A DNA stretch of 52,017 nt from Apilactobacillus apinorum (lineage in GTDB: Bacteria > Bacillota > Bacilli > Lactobacillales > Lactobacillaceae). Location: assembly GCF_001281175.1 (NCBI RefSeq), contig NZ_KQ440396.1, forward strand, positions 691,592 through 743,608, read 5' to 3'. The position numbers were made by a program, and so were the translations under genes. The notes under the pieces are model-generated. The model saw nothing but the letters and a program-made list of their open reading frames with translations. It searched no databases and was not told where the DNA came from. Position 1 is the first letter of the stretch. Each line of letters begins with the position of its first letter. Below, one piece after another: positions 42,836 to 51,557 of the stretch.

Positions 42836-42851
42836 TTGGGAGAAATCCCAA
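42836..42851 (+). other. Hairpin directly after tRNA-Asn copy 2
   Basis: TTGGGA pairs with TCCCAA around a GAAA (GNRA-type) tetraloop, starting at the base after the tRNA. It is analogous in place to the hairpin after copy 1 but different in sequence. Confidence 0.5.
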
Positions 42852-42975
42852 GTTAGCTTTATCCCAATGTTAACTAATAAAGCAAATTGCTTTTCCATAT
42901 TTTTATTCATAATTATCTATAATTCCACATAATAAAAGAACTTAGCTATCCCGCTAAGTTCTTTTATTTTACTTA

Positions 42976-44001
42976 TTATTTATTGAACGCATCTGAAGCA
43001 ATCCAACCAATTCTATTACCACTGTAGATAGATGTTGCTAAGTAGTATGTCTTACCATTGTACTTAGATTGTGCTACAACAGCAACTTGCATCCCTTGAT
43101 AATTAATAGTTGTATCAACAGGAAGTGTTGCTTGATTATCACCATAAATATTTTGAGTAGCATTTGATGAAATTGTCATAGTCTTATCCATATTTTGAAT
43201 AGCAGGAATTCCACTTGTAGTGTTATTACTATCTGTGGTTGAAGTACTTGTAGTTGTTTGGGTAGGTTCTGTCGGTGTTGATACAGCAGTGATGTTATTG
43301 TTACTTGATGGGGTAGCAACATCACCAATAAACCAACTTTGATCAGTTCTCATCTTACTTGCATCGACTTTTTTATTTAAAGCTGCTGAGTAGTAACGAT
43401 CAGTGTATTGCCATAATACATGACTAACTGATGGTTCATGTTTAGTGTAAGCAGCTAACCAATATCCGTCATAAGCACTAAGTGCAGATTTAGCATAAGC
43501 TTTCATGAAGCTTTGGTAAGAATAAAATAGAATCTTTTTATTTCCGACTAGCGGACGCAAGGTTTGAACCCATTGTAATGTAGCAGCTCTAGCTGCGCTA
43601 CGACTTAAATAAGTAGATTCAAAGTCGTTTACATAAAACTTGGCATTTGGAGCTCTGTAATATAAATCACGAGCCTCACTTGCAGCGCTAGATTTTGATG
43701 TATATCTGCTGTATGAATATACCCCATATGGAACACCATATTTTTCTATCATTGCTTTATTATGATTGAATGTTTTGTCGTAATGTCTTGTACCATATTG
43801 AACTCTTAAAATTACAAAAGGTACTTCACTACTTAACTTTTTCGCTTTGTTGTCGCTTAACTTTCCTTGCCATTCTGACAAATCGTAAACATTATCAGTG
43901 CTTGCAGCATGAGCAGTTGCGTAGTTCCCCATTGCAACAGCTGCTCCTGATAGTCCGATTGAAGTGATCAACATCATCAATATTGATTTAAACTTAATCA
44001 A
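42976..44001 (-). CDS. Secreted GH25 lysozyme with C-terminal SH3-like domain
   Basis: 341 residues from TTG 44001 (TAGGAG upstream). Signal peptide about residues 1-33 (ending AHA). The GH25 muramidase barrel starts at VYDLSEWQGK (catalytic Asp), with the acid/base pair in FYVNDFEST and the closing WQYTDRYYSAALNKKVDAS. A Thr/Ser-rich linker (about residues 230-265) joins a C-terminal SH3b/GW-like domain (VAVVAQSKYNGKTYYLA, GWIAS) that should bind the wall. It cuts between MurNAc and GlcNAc and probably acts in cell-wall turnover; no phage genes surround it. Confidence 0.9.
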   Translation of the reverse strand: MIKFKSILMMLITSIGLSGAAVAMGNYATAHAASTDNVYDLSEWQGKLSDNKAKKLSSEVPFVILRVQYGTRHYDKTFNHNKAMIEKYGVPYGVYSYSRYTSKSSAASEARDLYYRAPNAKFYVNDFESTYLSRSAARAATLQWVQTLRPLVGNKKILFYSYQSFMKAYAKSALSAYDGYWLAAYTKHEPSVSHVLWQYTDRYYSAALNKKVDASKMRTDQSWFIGDVATPSSNNNITAVSTPTEPTQTTTSTSTTDSNNTTSGIPAIQNMDKTMTISSNATQNIYGDNQATLPVDTTINYQGMQVAVVAQSKYNGKTYYLATSIYSGNRIGWIASDAFNK

Positions 44002-44152
44002 TATACCACACTCCTATTTCTAACTGATTATATACTAGCAGTATAACCGCCGAATATTTCAAGAATAATATAGGAATGTTACAAATTATGACAATTTAAC
44101 CTTTTCTTAAGAATTTAAGGAAAAAATGCAACACTTTTTCCTATTTTGGTGA

Positions 44153-44180
44153 TTGTTTATATCAAAATTAGCCCTATAAT
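44153..44180 (+). promoter_or_regulatory. Promoter of MacB-like ABC gene
   Basis: TTGTTT (44153-44158), 16 bases, TATAAT (44175-44180). An inverted repeat GGAAAAA/TTTTTCC (44119-44125, 44135-44141) lies just upstream and might be an operator. Confidence 0.65.
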
Positions 44181-44221
44181 AGTCATTACAAATAAACAAT
44201 TATGAATAAGGAGTGAAAAAA

Positions 44222-46135
44222 ATGTCATTCTTAGAATTAAAAAATATCGAAAAATCATACTTCCTTGGCAAAGATGAATTTAAAGTTTTAAAAGGAATCG
44301 ATTTATCTTTTGAAAAAGGTGAAATGGTATCCATCTTAGGAGAATCCGGTGGAGGTAAATCCACATTAATGAACATTATCGGTGGTTTAGATAGTAAATA
44401 CTCTGGTGATGTTTTACTAAACGGAGAATCATTAAGACATGATACCGACAAACAACTAGACGAATATCGTCGTAAAACTATTGGATTCATTTTCCAAAGT
44501 TTTAACTTAATTAGTCATTTAACTATTTTAGATAACGTATTAGTACCACTTGAAATGACTACTCTTTCAAAGAAAGAACAAGTCGCTCGTGCGAAGGAAT
44601 TACTAACTAAAGTTGGTCTACAAGACCACATGAACAAATTTCCTAACCAATTATCTGGTGGTCAAAAACAACGTGTGTCAATTGCTCGTGCTTTAGCTGG
44701 TGATCCTGAAATGCTTATTGCCGATGAACCAACCGGTGCATTGGATCCAGAAAACACAACTGAAATTCTACAAATCTTAGACAACATTGCTAAGGAAGGT
44801 AAATTAGTTTTAACTGTTACCCACTCCGAAAAGGTTGCTGATTACGGTACTCGTGTTGTTCACATGACTGACGGTAAAATCGACGAAGATCGTACCCTTC
44901 GTGACAAATATGCCGAAAGTAAAGAAGAAACACTAGAATCCAAAACTCTATCATTTAAGTCAATCGTCAAAATGACTTGGGACAACATTAAGTACAATTC
45001 AAAGAGAAACCTTTTAATCATCTTTGGTGGTTTAATTGGTATCTTCTCAGTTGTTTTCATGTTAGGACTAGGTAACGGTATCCGCGGATACATTAACCAC
45101 GAAATTTACTCACAAGTTAACCCTAACAGTATTCAAATTTCACACAAGAATACTAATGATCATTCATCATTTAAAGACAGTGATGTTAGTCGTTTATCAG
45201 ACGTCAAAGGTGTTAAATCTGTCGACAAAGCATACGCTTCTAGTGGTATCCAATTAAAAGATGGTAAAAAATCAGCTCAAGTGGCATACATGACTTCAAG
45301 CATTGCTACTATTAATACTGATAACATCAAACGTGGAACAACCCCTAAAGATGGTGAAATTCTAATCACCAAAACTACCGCTAAGTCATTCAACAAAAAT
45401 AAACCTTACTCATTAGTTGGTAAGACCATTCAAGTAACATTCAACGCCATGAAGGATGGTAAGCCATATCCAATCACTACTGATCTAAAAGTTTCAGGTA
45501 TAGCTGATTCACAAAGTCCAATTAGTATTATTAACTACAATACTTTAGGAAAAGATTTATCAGCTAACGGAATTAAGATTGAACCAAACTTCTTAAACGT
45601 TAACATTTCAGGTGGTGTAAGCAACGTTACTCCTGTTCAAAACAGAATCAAAGCCCTAGAAGCTGATGGTAAGAAGCTATACAGCATCCAAGGTGCTGGT
45701 GCAATCGTTTCAACTCTAAACACTTACATCAACTTAGCTGTATACGTACTAGCTGCAATTGCTGGAATCTCACTATTAGTTTCAGCTATCATGATCATCG
45801 TTGTACTATACATCAGTGTTGCTGAAAGAACTAAAGAAATCGGTATCTTACGTGCTTTAGGTGCTACTAAGGGTAACATCAGAATGTTATTCGTTAGCCA
45901 AGCACTATTCCTAGGTATCTTCTCATCAGTATCAGCTGTAGTTCTTTCTTACCTAATTCAATTAGGAATTAACTCAACCGTTGACGGCATGATTCATTAC
46001 TCAATTATCCAAGTATCTATTGGTAATGCTGCCTTTGGAATTGTAATTGCTGTAATCATTAACTTACTAGCATCAATTCTTCCATCAAACAAGGGTGCTA
46101 AACTAGATCCTATCGAAAGTTTAAGCGCTGAATAA
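44222..46135 (+). CDS. MacB-like fused ABC ATPase-permease
   Basis: About 637 residues from ATG 44222 (AGGAG eight bases upstream; an in-frame GTG at 44213 overlaps that site). The N-terminal ATPase has Walker A GESGGGKST, signature LSGGQKQR and Walker B MLIADEPTGALD. After residue about 255 comes one membrane helix, an extracellular domain, and three C-terminal helices of the FtsX type, ending KLDPIESLSAE. Such proteins export peptides, bacteriocins or antibiotics or sense them. A tetR gene lies convergently just downstream. Substrate unknown. Confidence 0.9.
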   Translation: MSFLELKNIEKSYFLGKDEFKVLKGIDLSFEKGEMVSILGESGGGKSTLMNIIGGLDSKYSGDVLLNGESLRHDTDKQLDEYRRKTIGFIFQSFNLISHLTILDNVLVPLEMTTLSKKEQVARAKELLTKVGLQDHMNKFPNQLSGGQKQRVSIARALAGDPEMLIADEPTGALDPENTTEILQILDNIAKEGKLVLTVTHSEKVADYGTRVVHMTDGKIDEDRTLRDKYAESKEETLESKTLSFKSIVKMTWDNIKYNSKRNLLIIFGGLIGIFSVVFMLGLGNGIRGYINHEIYSQVNPNSIQISHKNTNDHSSFKDSDVSRLSDVKGVKSVDKAYASSGIQLKDGKKSAQVAYMTSSIATINTDNIKRGTTPKDGEILITKTTAKSFNKNKPYSLVGKTIQVTFNAMKDGKPYPITTDLKVSGIADSQSPISIINYNTLGKDLSANGIKIEPNFLNVNISGGVSNVTPVQNRIKALEADGKKLYSIQGAGAIVSTLNTYINLAVYVLAAIAGISLLVSAIMIIVVLYISVAERTKEIGILRALGATKGNIRMLFVSQALFLGIFSSVSAVVLSYLIQLGINSTVDGMIHYSIIQVSIGNAAFGIVIAVIINLLASILPSNKGAKLDPIESLSAE

Positions 46136-46153
46136 CAATTCATCCCCAAATAC

Positions 46154-46187
46154 AAAAAACACGCTATTTACAATAGCGTGTTTTTTT
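46154..46187. terminator. Bidirectional terminator between ABC gene and tetR
   Basis: AAAACACGCTATT pairs with AATAGCGTGTTTT around TAC, with runs on both sides; it serves the convergent pair. Confidence 0.88.
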
Positions 46188-46740
46188 AATACTCTCGATG
46201 CATTAAGAAATCATATACGTATTCTTTATCATAATCTTCAAAATGATGAATCCAAAAGATGATAACGCCTAAGGCTGTTGAGGAATTATATGCAGCAAAT
46301 AGTTTTCGCTTTTTCGGGTCCATTTCTTCACTAAAAACTTCTGTTGTTGATTCAACAAGTTCATTGAAAAATTGTAATAGTTTAATGGAGAAGCGAATTT
46401 CCCCTTTTTCACTAATTAGAACACTTAGAATTGGCTGATTTTCTTCGATTACAGTTAAAAAACTATATACGAATTTACCGGCTGCTGTATCGATATGTGC
46501 AACATCGGTTTCTTGGAAAAATTCGTTTGCATTTCTAATTTGATCAATTACACCATCTTCAACTTTTTCAATCAAGTCAAACTTATCGATATAGTGGCGA
46601 TAAAAAGTACTACGGTTTACATCAGCTTGTTTAATGATGTCGCTGACCGTTACAGCTGAGACTCCTTTTTCTTTTGCAATTGAAACAAATGCTTTTACGA
46701 TTTTATCTTTAGTTAATTGTCGTTTCTTTTCGTATTTCAA
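46186..46740 (-). CDS. TetR-family transcriptional regulator
   Basis: 184 residues. The N-terminal helix-turn-helix VTVSDIIKQADVNRSTFYRHYIDKFDL is typical of TetR/AcrR proteins; the C-terminal part resembles the short TetR_C regulators of the DhaS/YbhB-like group found in Firmicutes. TTG- or ATG-type start near 46740 with GGAGG upstream. It is convergent with the MacB-like exporter and divergent from a small membrane protein gene; either could be its target. A TGTAT/ATACA repeat lies in the 80 bases of the divergent gap. Confidence 0.88.
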   Translation of the reverse strand: MKYEKKRQLTKDKIVKAFVSIAKEKGVSAVTVSDIIKQADVNRSTFYRHYIDKFDLIEKVEDGVIDQIRNANEFFQETDVAHIDTAAGKFVYSFLTVIEENQPILSVLISEKGEIRFSIKLLQFFNELVESTTEVFSEEMDPKKRKLFAAYNSSTALGVIIFWIHHFEDYDKEYVYDFLMHREY

Positions 46741-46821
46741 AATTGATTATCCTCCATTATTTATTAAATTATGTATGGACAGTGGTATGATACAAACATT
46801 AATAGAAAAGAGATGTTTTAT

Positions 46822-47031
46822 ATGTTAGACGTTGAATTAATGTCTGGTTTAATTTTATTCTTGGTAGGTATATTATCGTTCTTTACATTTTTAGCGATTA
46901 TCGTTCGTCGAATTTATTTAAAGTCACCTATTCAAATGGATATTATATGCTTTGTGGTATCATCCATCGTGATTATCATTTCATATTTCCTTGATAGTCA
47001 CTTCATATTATTCATTCTATCATCAATCTAA
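46822..47031 (+). CDS. Small two-helix membrane protein
   Basis: 69 residues from ATG 46822 with AAAAGAG about nine bases upstream. Two hydrophobic helices (about residues 8-29 and 40-66) are joined by a short basic loop (VRRIYLKSPIQ). No known family. It is divergent from the tetR gene and lies upstream of the mscS pair, so it may be controlled by that TetR. The start could also be the ATG at 46813. Confidence 0.55.
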   Translation: MLDVELMSGLILFLVGILSFFTFLAIIVRRIYLKSPIQMDIICFVVSSIVIIISYFLDSHFILFILSSI

Positions 47032-47054
47032 TTAACTAAGTCCTTAACATTTTA

Positions 47055-47083
47055 TTAAGAAAACAACTTATAACTGTTATAAC
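47055..47083 (+). promoter_or_regulatory. Promoter of first mscS with overlapping palindrome
   Basis: TTAAGA (47055-47060), 17 bases, TATAAC (47078-47083). The 7-1-7 palindrome TTATAACTGTTATAA (47068-47082) overlaps the -10 box and resembles Fur/PerR-family boxes at 13 of 15 positions of the PerR consensus. Which regulator binds is unknown. Confidence 0.55.
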
Positions 47084-47140
47084 ACTTAATGTGATGTTAG
47101 GATATTAATATGACAATAATAATAGTAAGGAGTGTCGATT

Positions 47141-48007
47141 ATGTTGACAGTTGCAGCCAATCCCGACTTCATTAAAAGATATTTTTTAAGCTTTAACTGG
47201 GACGAAATTCTACGCAACATTACTAATATTGTGATTGATATTATTCTAATTTCAATTTTCTTCTTAATTTTAAGAACAATCGGAAAGAAAGTAATCAACC
47301 ACTTATTTAATAACTACGCCAAAAAGCAAACTGGCGTAGCAGAAAACAGACTAAAAACGCTTCACTCACTATCCACTAATGCCTACATGTACATTTTGGT
47401 ATTCTTCTGGATTTACTCAGTCCTAACATTCATCGGTGTGCCAATTGGAACACTACTGGCTGGTGCTGGATTATTCTCTGTAGCAATTGGTTTAGGTGCA
47501 CAAGGCCTTGCCAATGATATTATCAATGGTTTCTTCATCTTATTTGAAAAACAAATTAACATTGGTGACTATGTAACTATCGGAGACGTTACTGGTACTG
47601 TTTCTGAAATCGGTTTAAGAACCACTAAAATCAGAAGTAACAATGATGCATTAAATTTCATCCCTAACAGATACATTACTAACATTTGTAATATGTCTAA
47701 AGATCGAATGAAGGCTGAAATCAACATTCGTGTTAACCCTGATACTCCAATTACTGAAGTAATTAATATCATCAAACAAGTTAATGCTGAATATGTTCCT
47801 AAGACTAAGGGAATTATCGAAGACCCTCAATTACTAGGAACTGTTGATATGGGTGATGGTACTATCGCCGTTAAGGAATACATTCCTACTACCGACGAAG
47901 CTCGCTTTGATGTGCAATTTGAATACCTACAATTATACTTGGAAGCTATTCAAAAAGCTGGTATTAAACTACCAAACAACAAAGTTATCGCTGATATTTC
48001 CAAATAA
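47141..48007 (+). CDS. MscS-family mechanosensitive channel, copy 1
   Basis: About 288 residues from ATG 47141 (AAGGAG nine bases upstream; a GTG at 47132 overlaps the site). Two or three N-terminal membrane helices; the pore helix and following beta domain are marked by LLAGAGLFSVAIGLGAQGLANDI and GFFILFEKQINIGDYVTIGDVTGTV (each in parts), then FIPNRYITNICNMSK. It should open under membrane tension to release solutes during osmotic downshock. It is followed by a terminator and then by a close paralogue. Confidence 0.92.
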   Translation: MLTVAANPDFIKRYFLSFNWDEILRNITNIVIDIILISIFFLILRTIGKKVINHLFNNYAKKQTGVAENRLKTLHSLSTNAYMYILVFFWIYSVLTFIGVPIGTLLAGAGLFSVAIGLGAQGLANDIINGFFILFEKQINIGDYVTIGDVTGTVSEIGLRTTKIRSNNDALNFIPNRYITNICNMSKDRMKAEINIRVNPDTPITEVINIIKQVNAEYVPKTKGIIEDPQLLGTVDMGDGTIAVKEYIPTTDEARFDVQFEYLQLYLEAIQKAGIKLPNNKVIADISK

Positions 48008-48013
48008 AGTTTC

Positions 48014-48037
48014 AACGCCCACTTTCGGGCGTTTTTT
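48014..48037 (+). terminator. Terminator between the two mscS genes
   Basis: AACGCCC pairs with GGGCGTT around six bases, followed by a T-run. It probably reduces rather than abolishes read-through into copy 2, which has no obvious promoter of its own in the short gap. Confidence 0.85.
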
Positions 48038-48066
48038 ACTATCATTTTTGAAAGGAAGTTTTTAAC

Positions 48067-48936
48067 ATGTATAGATTAGCAACTAACCCTAGTATCTTGA
48101 AACAATACGTAGATAGTTTTAACTGGGGACACATTCTTCACAATTTAACTTTTGTGATTATCGACTTAGTTTTAATTTCAATTTTCTTCTTAATTATCAA
48201 AGTAATTGGTCAATCTCTAGTAAACCATCTATTTGGTAAATATTTACAAAAAGAAAAGAAGATTGGTCCTAAACGTGAAGGGACTCTTAAATCAATCGCT
48301 ACCAACACATTTAACTACATTTTGGAATTCTTCTGGCTATATTCTGTTTTAACTGTTATTGGTATTCCTGTTGGTTCACTATTAGCTGGTGCCGGACTAT
48401 TAACAGTGGCACTAGGATTAGGTGCACAAGGTTTAGCTAACGATATCATCACTGGTTTCTTCATTTTATTCGAACATCAAATTGATGTCGGTGACTTTGT
48501 TGTTTTAGACACTATCACTGGAACCGTTGAAGAAATTGGTCTTCGTTCTACTCAAATTCGTGGAGTCGATGACTCACTAAACTTCGTACCAAATAGATAT
48601 ATCACTAACATCTGTAACATGTCTAAAGATCGTTTGAAGGCTGAAATTAACATTCGTGTTAACCCTAATAGCCCAATTCAACAAATCATTGATATTGTCA
48701 AAGAAGTTAACGCCAAAAACATTCCACTTACAGATGGAATTATTGATGAACCACAATTGCTAGGAACTGTTGATCTAGGTGATGGAACCATCGCAGTAAA
48801 GGAATGGATTCCATGTAAAGACACCGCTAAATTCGCTGTTCAATTCAAATTCCTTCAATTATATTTAGAAGCCATTAATGATGCTGGAATTACACTACCA
48901 AACAATAAATTAATTACCCCAATCCCACAAAAATAA
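48067..48936 (+). CDS. MscS-family mechanosensitive channel, copy 2
   Basis: 289 residues, a tandem duplicate of the preceding gene: both start near NPxxxKxYxxSFNWxxILxN, share GAGLxxVAxGLGAQGLANDII and FVPNRYITNICNMSKDR, and end in LPNNK. Much of the beta domain is identical while N-terminal helices have diverged. ATG with AAAGGAAG. Copy 2 may have a different gating threshold or form mixed heptamers with copy 1; both are inference. Confidence 0.92.
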   Translation: MYRLATNPSILKQYVDSFNWGHILHNLTFVIIDLVLISIFFLIIKVIGQSLVNHLFGKYLQKEKKIGPKREGTLKSIATNTFNYILEFFWLYSVLTVIGIPVGSLLAGAGLLTVALGLGAQGLANDIITGFFILFEHQIDVGDFVVLDTITGTVEEIGLRSTQIRGVDDSLNFVPNRYITNICNMSKDRLKAEINIRVNPNSPIQQIIDIVKEVNAKNIPLTDGIIDEPQLLGTVDLGDGTIAVKEWIPCKDTAKFAVQFKFLQLYLEAINDAGITLPNNKLITPIPQK

Positions 48937-49084
48937 AGGATTAGTTAAAATTTAATCGATACACATCCTTTTAATTGACACCTAAATTATTGATTGATAG
49001 TATTAAATTAATCATCAACTAACCGCTATTTAATAGACTTCTTAGAGGTTGTTAACATTTTCGATTATTTTGTGTACAAATTAA

Positions 49085-49112
49085 TTGAAACTACGATTAA
49101 ATAGTGTACAAT
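49085..49112 (+). promoter_or_regulatory. Promoter of amino acid ABC importer operon
   Basis: TTGAAA (49085-49090), 16 bases, TACAAT (49107-49112). The -10 region lies in one of two TGTACAA direct repeats (49073-49079 and 49105-49111). Confidence 0.7.
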
Positions 49113-49174
49113 AGTATTGGATTTAAATATGCATTTCCAATGCTTTTTTAGTTAGAAAACAAAGGAGACAAAAT

Positions 49175-49876
49175 ATGAGTGCTTGGGAAATTATTCGTGA
49201 CTCAACACCGCAATTGCTTGCTGCATGTATTGCTTATACAATTCCAATTGCGATTGTGTCATTTATTATCGGTTTAACCATCGCTGTTATTACTGCTTTG
49301 GTTAAGATCTCCCCTCGTGGTGGACTATTCAATATCGTCAAAGCCATTTTCTACTTCTATGTTTGGTTATTTAGAAGTACCCCACTTTTGGTTCAATTAT
49401 TCATCGTATTCTTCGGTCTTCCATACCTAAGAATTGCAGGAATATTACCCGACGGAATTAGATTAACCCCTATCGTAGCTGGGATTATCACTTTTTCTCT
49501 TAACACTGGAGCTTACGCTTCTGAAACTATTCGTGGTGCGATTTTGTCAATCCCCGATGGTCAATGGGAAGCTGCATACTCACTTGGTATGACTAAGCGT
49601 AAAGTACTTTGGAGAATTATCCTACCTCAAGCTAGTCGAGTATCACTTCCACCTCTTTCAAATGAATTCATTGGTTTGGTGAAAGATACATCACTAGCAG
49701 CTTCAATTACGATTGTGGAAATGTTTGAAGTCAGTCAACAAATCGCTGCTGAAAACTATCAACCACTAATCATGTACATTTTAGTAGCTGCTATCTACGC
49801 AGTTATCTGTAGTGTTCTTACTATTTTACAAAGTTACCTAGAAAAACGAGTTTCTCGTTATTCTGTAAGTAATTAG
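49175..49876 (+). CDS. Polar amino acid ABC importer permease
   Basis: 233 residues of the HisM/TcyB-type permease family, with about five membrane helices. The N-terminal FRSTPLLVQLF motif and the EAA loop EAAYSLGMTKRKVLWRIILPQA (split here) that docks the ATPase are clear. ATG with AAAGGAGA. It starts a three-gene operon with an ATPase and a binding lipoprotein. Cystine is the best guess by resemblance to TcyABC, but related systems carry glutamine, arginine or histidine. Confidence 0.92.
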   Translation: MSAWEIIRDSTPQLLAACIAYTIPIAIVSFIIGLTIAVITALVKISPRGGLFNIVKAIFYFYVWLFRSTPLLVQLFIVFFGLPYLRIAGILPDGIRLTPIVAGIITFSLNTGAYASETIRGAILSIPDGQWEAAYSLGMTKRKVLWRIILPQASRVSLPPLSNEFIGLVKDTSLAASITIVEMFEVSQQIAAENYQPLIMYILVAAIYAVICSVLTILQSYLEKRVSRYSVSN

Positions 49877-49889
49877 AGAGGAGTATTAA

Positions 49890-50633
49890 ATGATTAATTT
49901 AAAAAACGTATCTAAAACATTTGATAATCAACATGCATTAGATAATATCTCCCTTCAATTCCCAGAAAATAAGACTACTGTAATTGTTGGACCATCCGGT
50001 TCTGGTAAGTCAACACTACTTAGATCTTTGAATCTACTTGAAACTCCTGAATCTGGTGAATATGATTTTAGCGACCTAAGCTTAAACTTTGCTGAAAAAA
50101 TCAGTTCAAAAACTGTTTTAAATATTCGTCGAAAAACCAGTATGGTATTTCAAAGCTTTAACTTATTCCCTCACCTTACCGTTTTAAAAAACGTAATGGA
50201 AGGTCAAGTCCAAGTACTCAACAAAACAAAGGAAGAAGCTAAAGAGACTGCTGAACAACTACTAAAGAAGGTTGGCATGTTGGATAAAGCAAATGCTTAT
50301 CCTAGTCAATTATCTGGTGGTCAAGCTCAACGTGTTGCGATTGCTCGTTCACTTGCAATGCACCCAGAATACATTTTGCTAGATGAACCTACTAGTGCTT
50401 TGGATCCTGAAATCGAATTAGAAGTTCTAAAAGTACTACTAGATTTAGCTAAAGAAAAACAATCACTAGTTATCGTTACTCATAATCTTACTTTTGCTCA
50501 ACGTGTCGCTGATAAAATTGTCTTTATCGAAGATGGTAAAGTTGGTTTTGACGGTGATACTAAGGACTTCTTCGAATCTGAAGACAAAAGAATTAAAGAT
50601 TTCTTAGCTGCGATGACACTACAAAATATTTAA
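49890..50633 (+). CDS. Polar amino acid ABC importer ATP-binding protein
   Basis: 247 residues with Walker A GPSGSGKST near residue 34, Q-loop MVFQSFNLFPHLTVL, signature LSGGQAQR, Walker B YILLDEPTSALDPE and switch His in VIVTHN. These are the classical features of the GlnQ/TcyC family. ATG with GAGAGGAG, 13 bases after the permease stop. It powers import with the gene before it and the lipoprotein after it. Confidence 0.94.
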   Translation: MINLKNVSKTFDNQHALDNISLQFPENKTTVIVGPSGSGKSTLLRSLNLLETPESGEYDFSDLSLNFAEKISSKTVLNIRRKTSMVFQSFNLFPHLTVLKNVMEGQVQVLNKTKEEAKETAEQLLKKVGMLDKANAYPSQLSGGQAQRVAIARSLAMHPEYILLDEPTSALDPEIELEVLKVLLDLAKEKQSLVIVTHNLTFAQRVADKIVFIEDGKVGFDGDTKDFFESEDKRIKDFLAAMTLQNI

Positions 50634-50644
50634 GGAGATTTATC

Positions 50645-51460
50645 ATGAAATTCAACAAATTAATGAAATCACTATCTGTTGCTTTGGCCGTATTAGGTAC
50701 TGGAGCTATCTTAGCTTCATGTGGTAACAGTTCATCAAGCTCAAAAGATTACAAATCAGATTTAACTCAAAGCGGTAAGCTAACTATCGGTTTGGAAGGA
50801 ACTTATGCGCCTTACTCATACCGTCAAGGTGGTAAACTAAAAGGTTTTGAAGTTGATTTAGCTACTGACATCTCAAAGAAGTTAGGTCTAAAAGTTAACT
50901 TTGTTCAAACTAAATGGGACAGTTTAATTGCTGGTCTAGGTAGTGACAGATACGATGCTGTTATGAACAACATGACTGTTACTCCACAAAGAGAAAAGCT
51001 ATACAAGTTCTCAGAACCATATGCTTACTCATACTACACTCTTATTACTAAGAGTGACAGCAAGATGATGAGCATCAAAGACATCAAGGGTAAGAACATT
51101 GTTGATGGTGCCGGTACTGATAACGCCGTTGTTGCTAAGAAGTTCGGTGCTAACGTTTCATCAACTCCTGACAACGCTACTGGTTATCAATTAATCCAAC
51201 AAGGTAGAGCAGATGGTACTGTCAATGCCGTTCCATCATGGAAATACTTTGCAAAACACAACTCAACTGAAGGTCTAAAAGAAATTGATGTTCCAACTAA
51301 GCTACAAGCTCCAGCTGAAACTTCAATCATGTTAAACAAGAAATCATCAGCTTTAACTAAGAAGATCAATCAAGCTATTGATGAATTAAGAAAAGATGGT
51401 ACTTTAAAGAAACTTTCATTGAAGTACTTCGGTTCAGACATCACTACAAAGAACAACTAA
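50645..51460 (+). CDS. Amino acid ABC importer substrate-binding lipoprotein
   Basis: 271 residues. Lipoprotein signal peptide with lipobox LASC (Cys26), a Ser-rich tether, then a type 3 solute-binding domain: LTIGLEGTYAPYSYRQGGKLKGFEVDLATDI (in parts), the ligand-binding Arg in TPQREKLYKFSEPY, and a second lobe with GTDNAVVAKKF. Resembles TcyA/cystine- or glutamine-binding proteins. ATG with AAGGAGA, 11 bases after the ATPase. The operon ends with a strong terminator. Confidence 0.93.
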   Translation: MKFNKLMKSLSVALAVLGTGAILASCGNSSSSSKDYKSDLTQSGKLTIGLEGTYAPYSYRQGGKLKGFEVDLATDISKKLGLKVNFVQTKWDSLIAGLGSDRYDAVMNNMTVTPQREKLYKFSEPYAYSYYTLITKSDSKMMSIKDIKGKNIVDGAGTDNAVVAKKFGANVSSTPDNATGYQLIQQGRADGTVNAVPSWKYFAKHNSTEGLKEIDVPTKLQAPAETSIMLNKKSSALTKKINQAIDELRKDGTLKKLSLKYFGSDITTKNN

Positions 51461-51471
51461 TTATAGATACG

Positions 51472-51503
51472 AAAAAGCCACTCAAATTAATGAGTGGCTT
51501 TTT
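51472..51503 (+). terminator. Terminator after ABC importer operon
   Basis: AAAAAGCCACTCA pairs with TGAGTGGCTTTTT around six bases. Confidence 0.88.
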
Positions 51504-51524
51504 ATTTACATATTTATATAGAAG

Positions 51525-51549
51525 AAAAGGACTTTAAAAGTCCTTTTTT
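51525..51549 (-). terminator. Terminator after serine-rich surface gene
   Basis: AAAAGGACTT pairs with AAGTCCTTTT around three bases, directly downstream of the leftward LPQTG gene; could act both ways. Confidence 0.8.
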
Positions 51550-51557
51550 AAATTCTA

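Noticed and set aside
44860-45093. Minus-strand open frame inside the MacB-like gene
   Set aside because: Shadow frame with no ribosome site, opposite a well-supported gene.
49116-49149. Terminator-like hairpin ATTGGA/TCCAAT with T-run in the importer leader
   Set aside because: The stem would begin at or before the predicted transcript start (about 49119), and it is only six pairs, so attenuation is unlikely.
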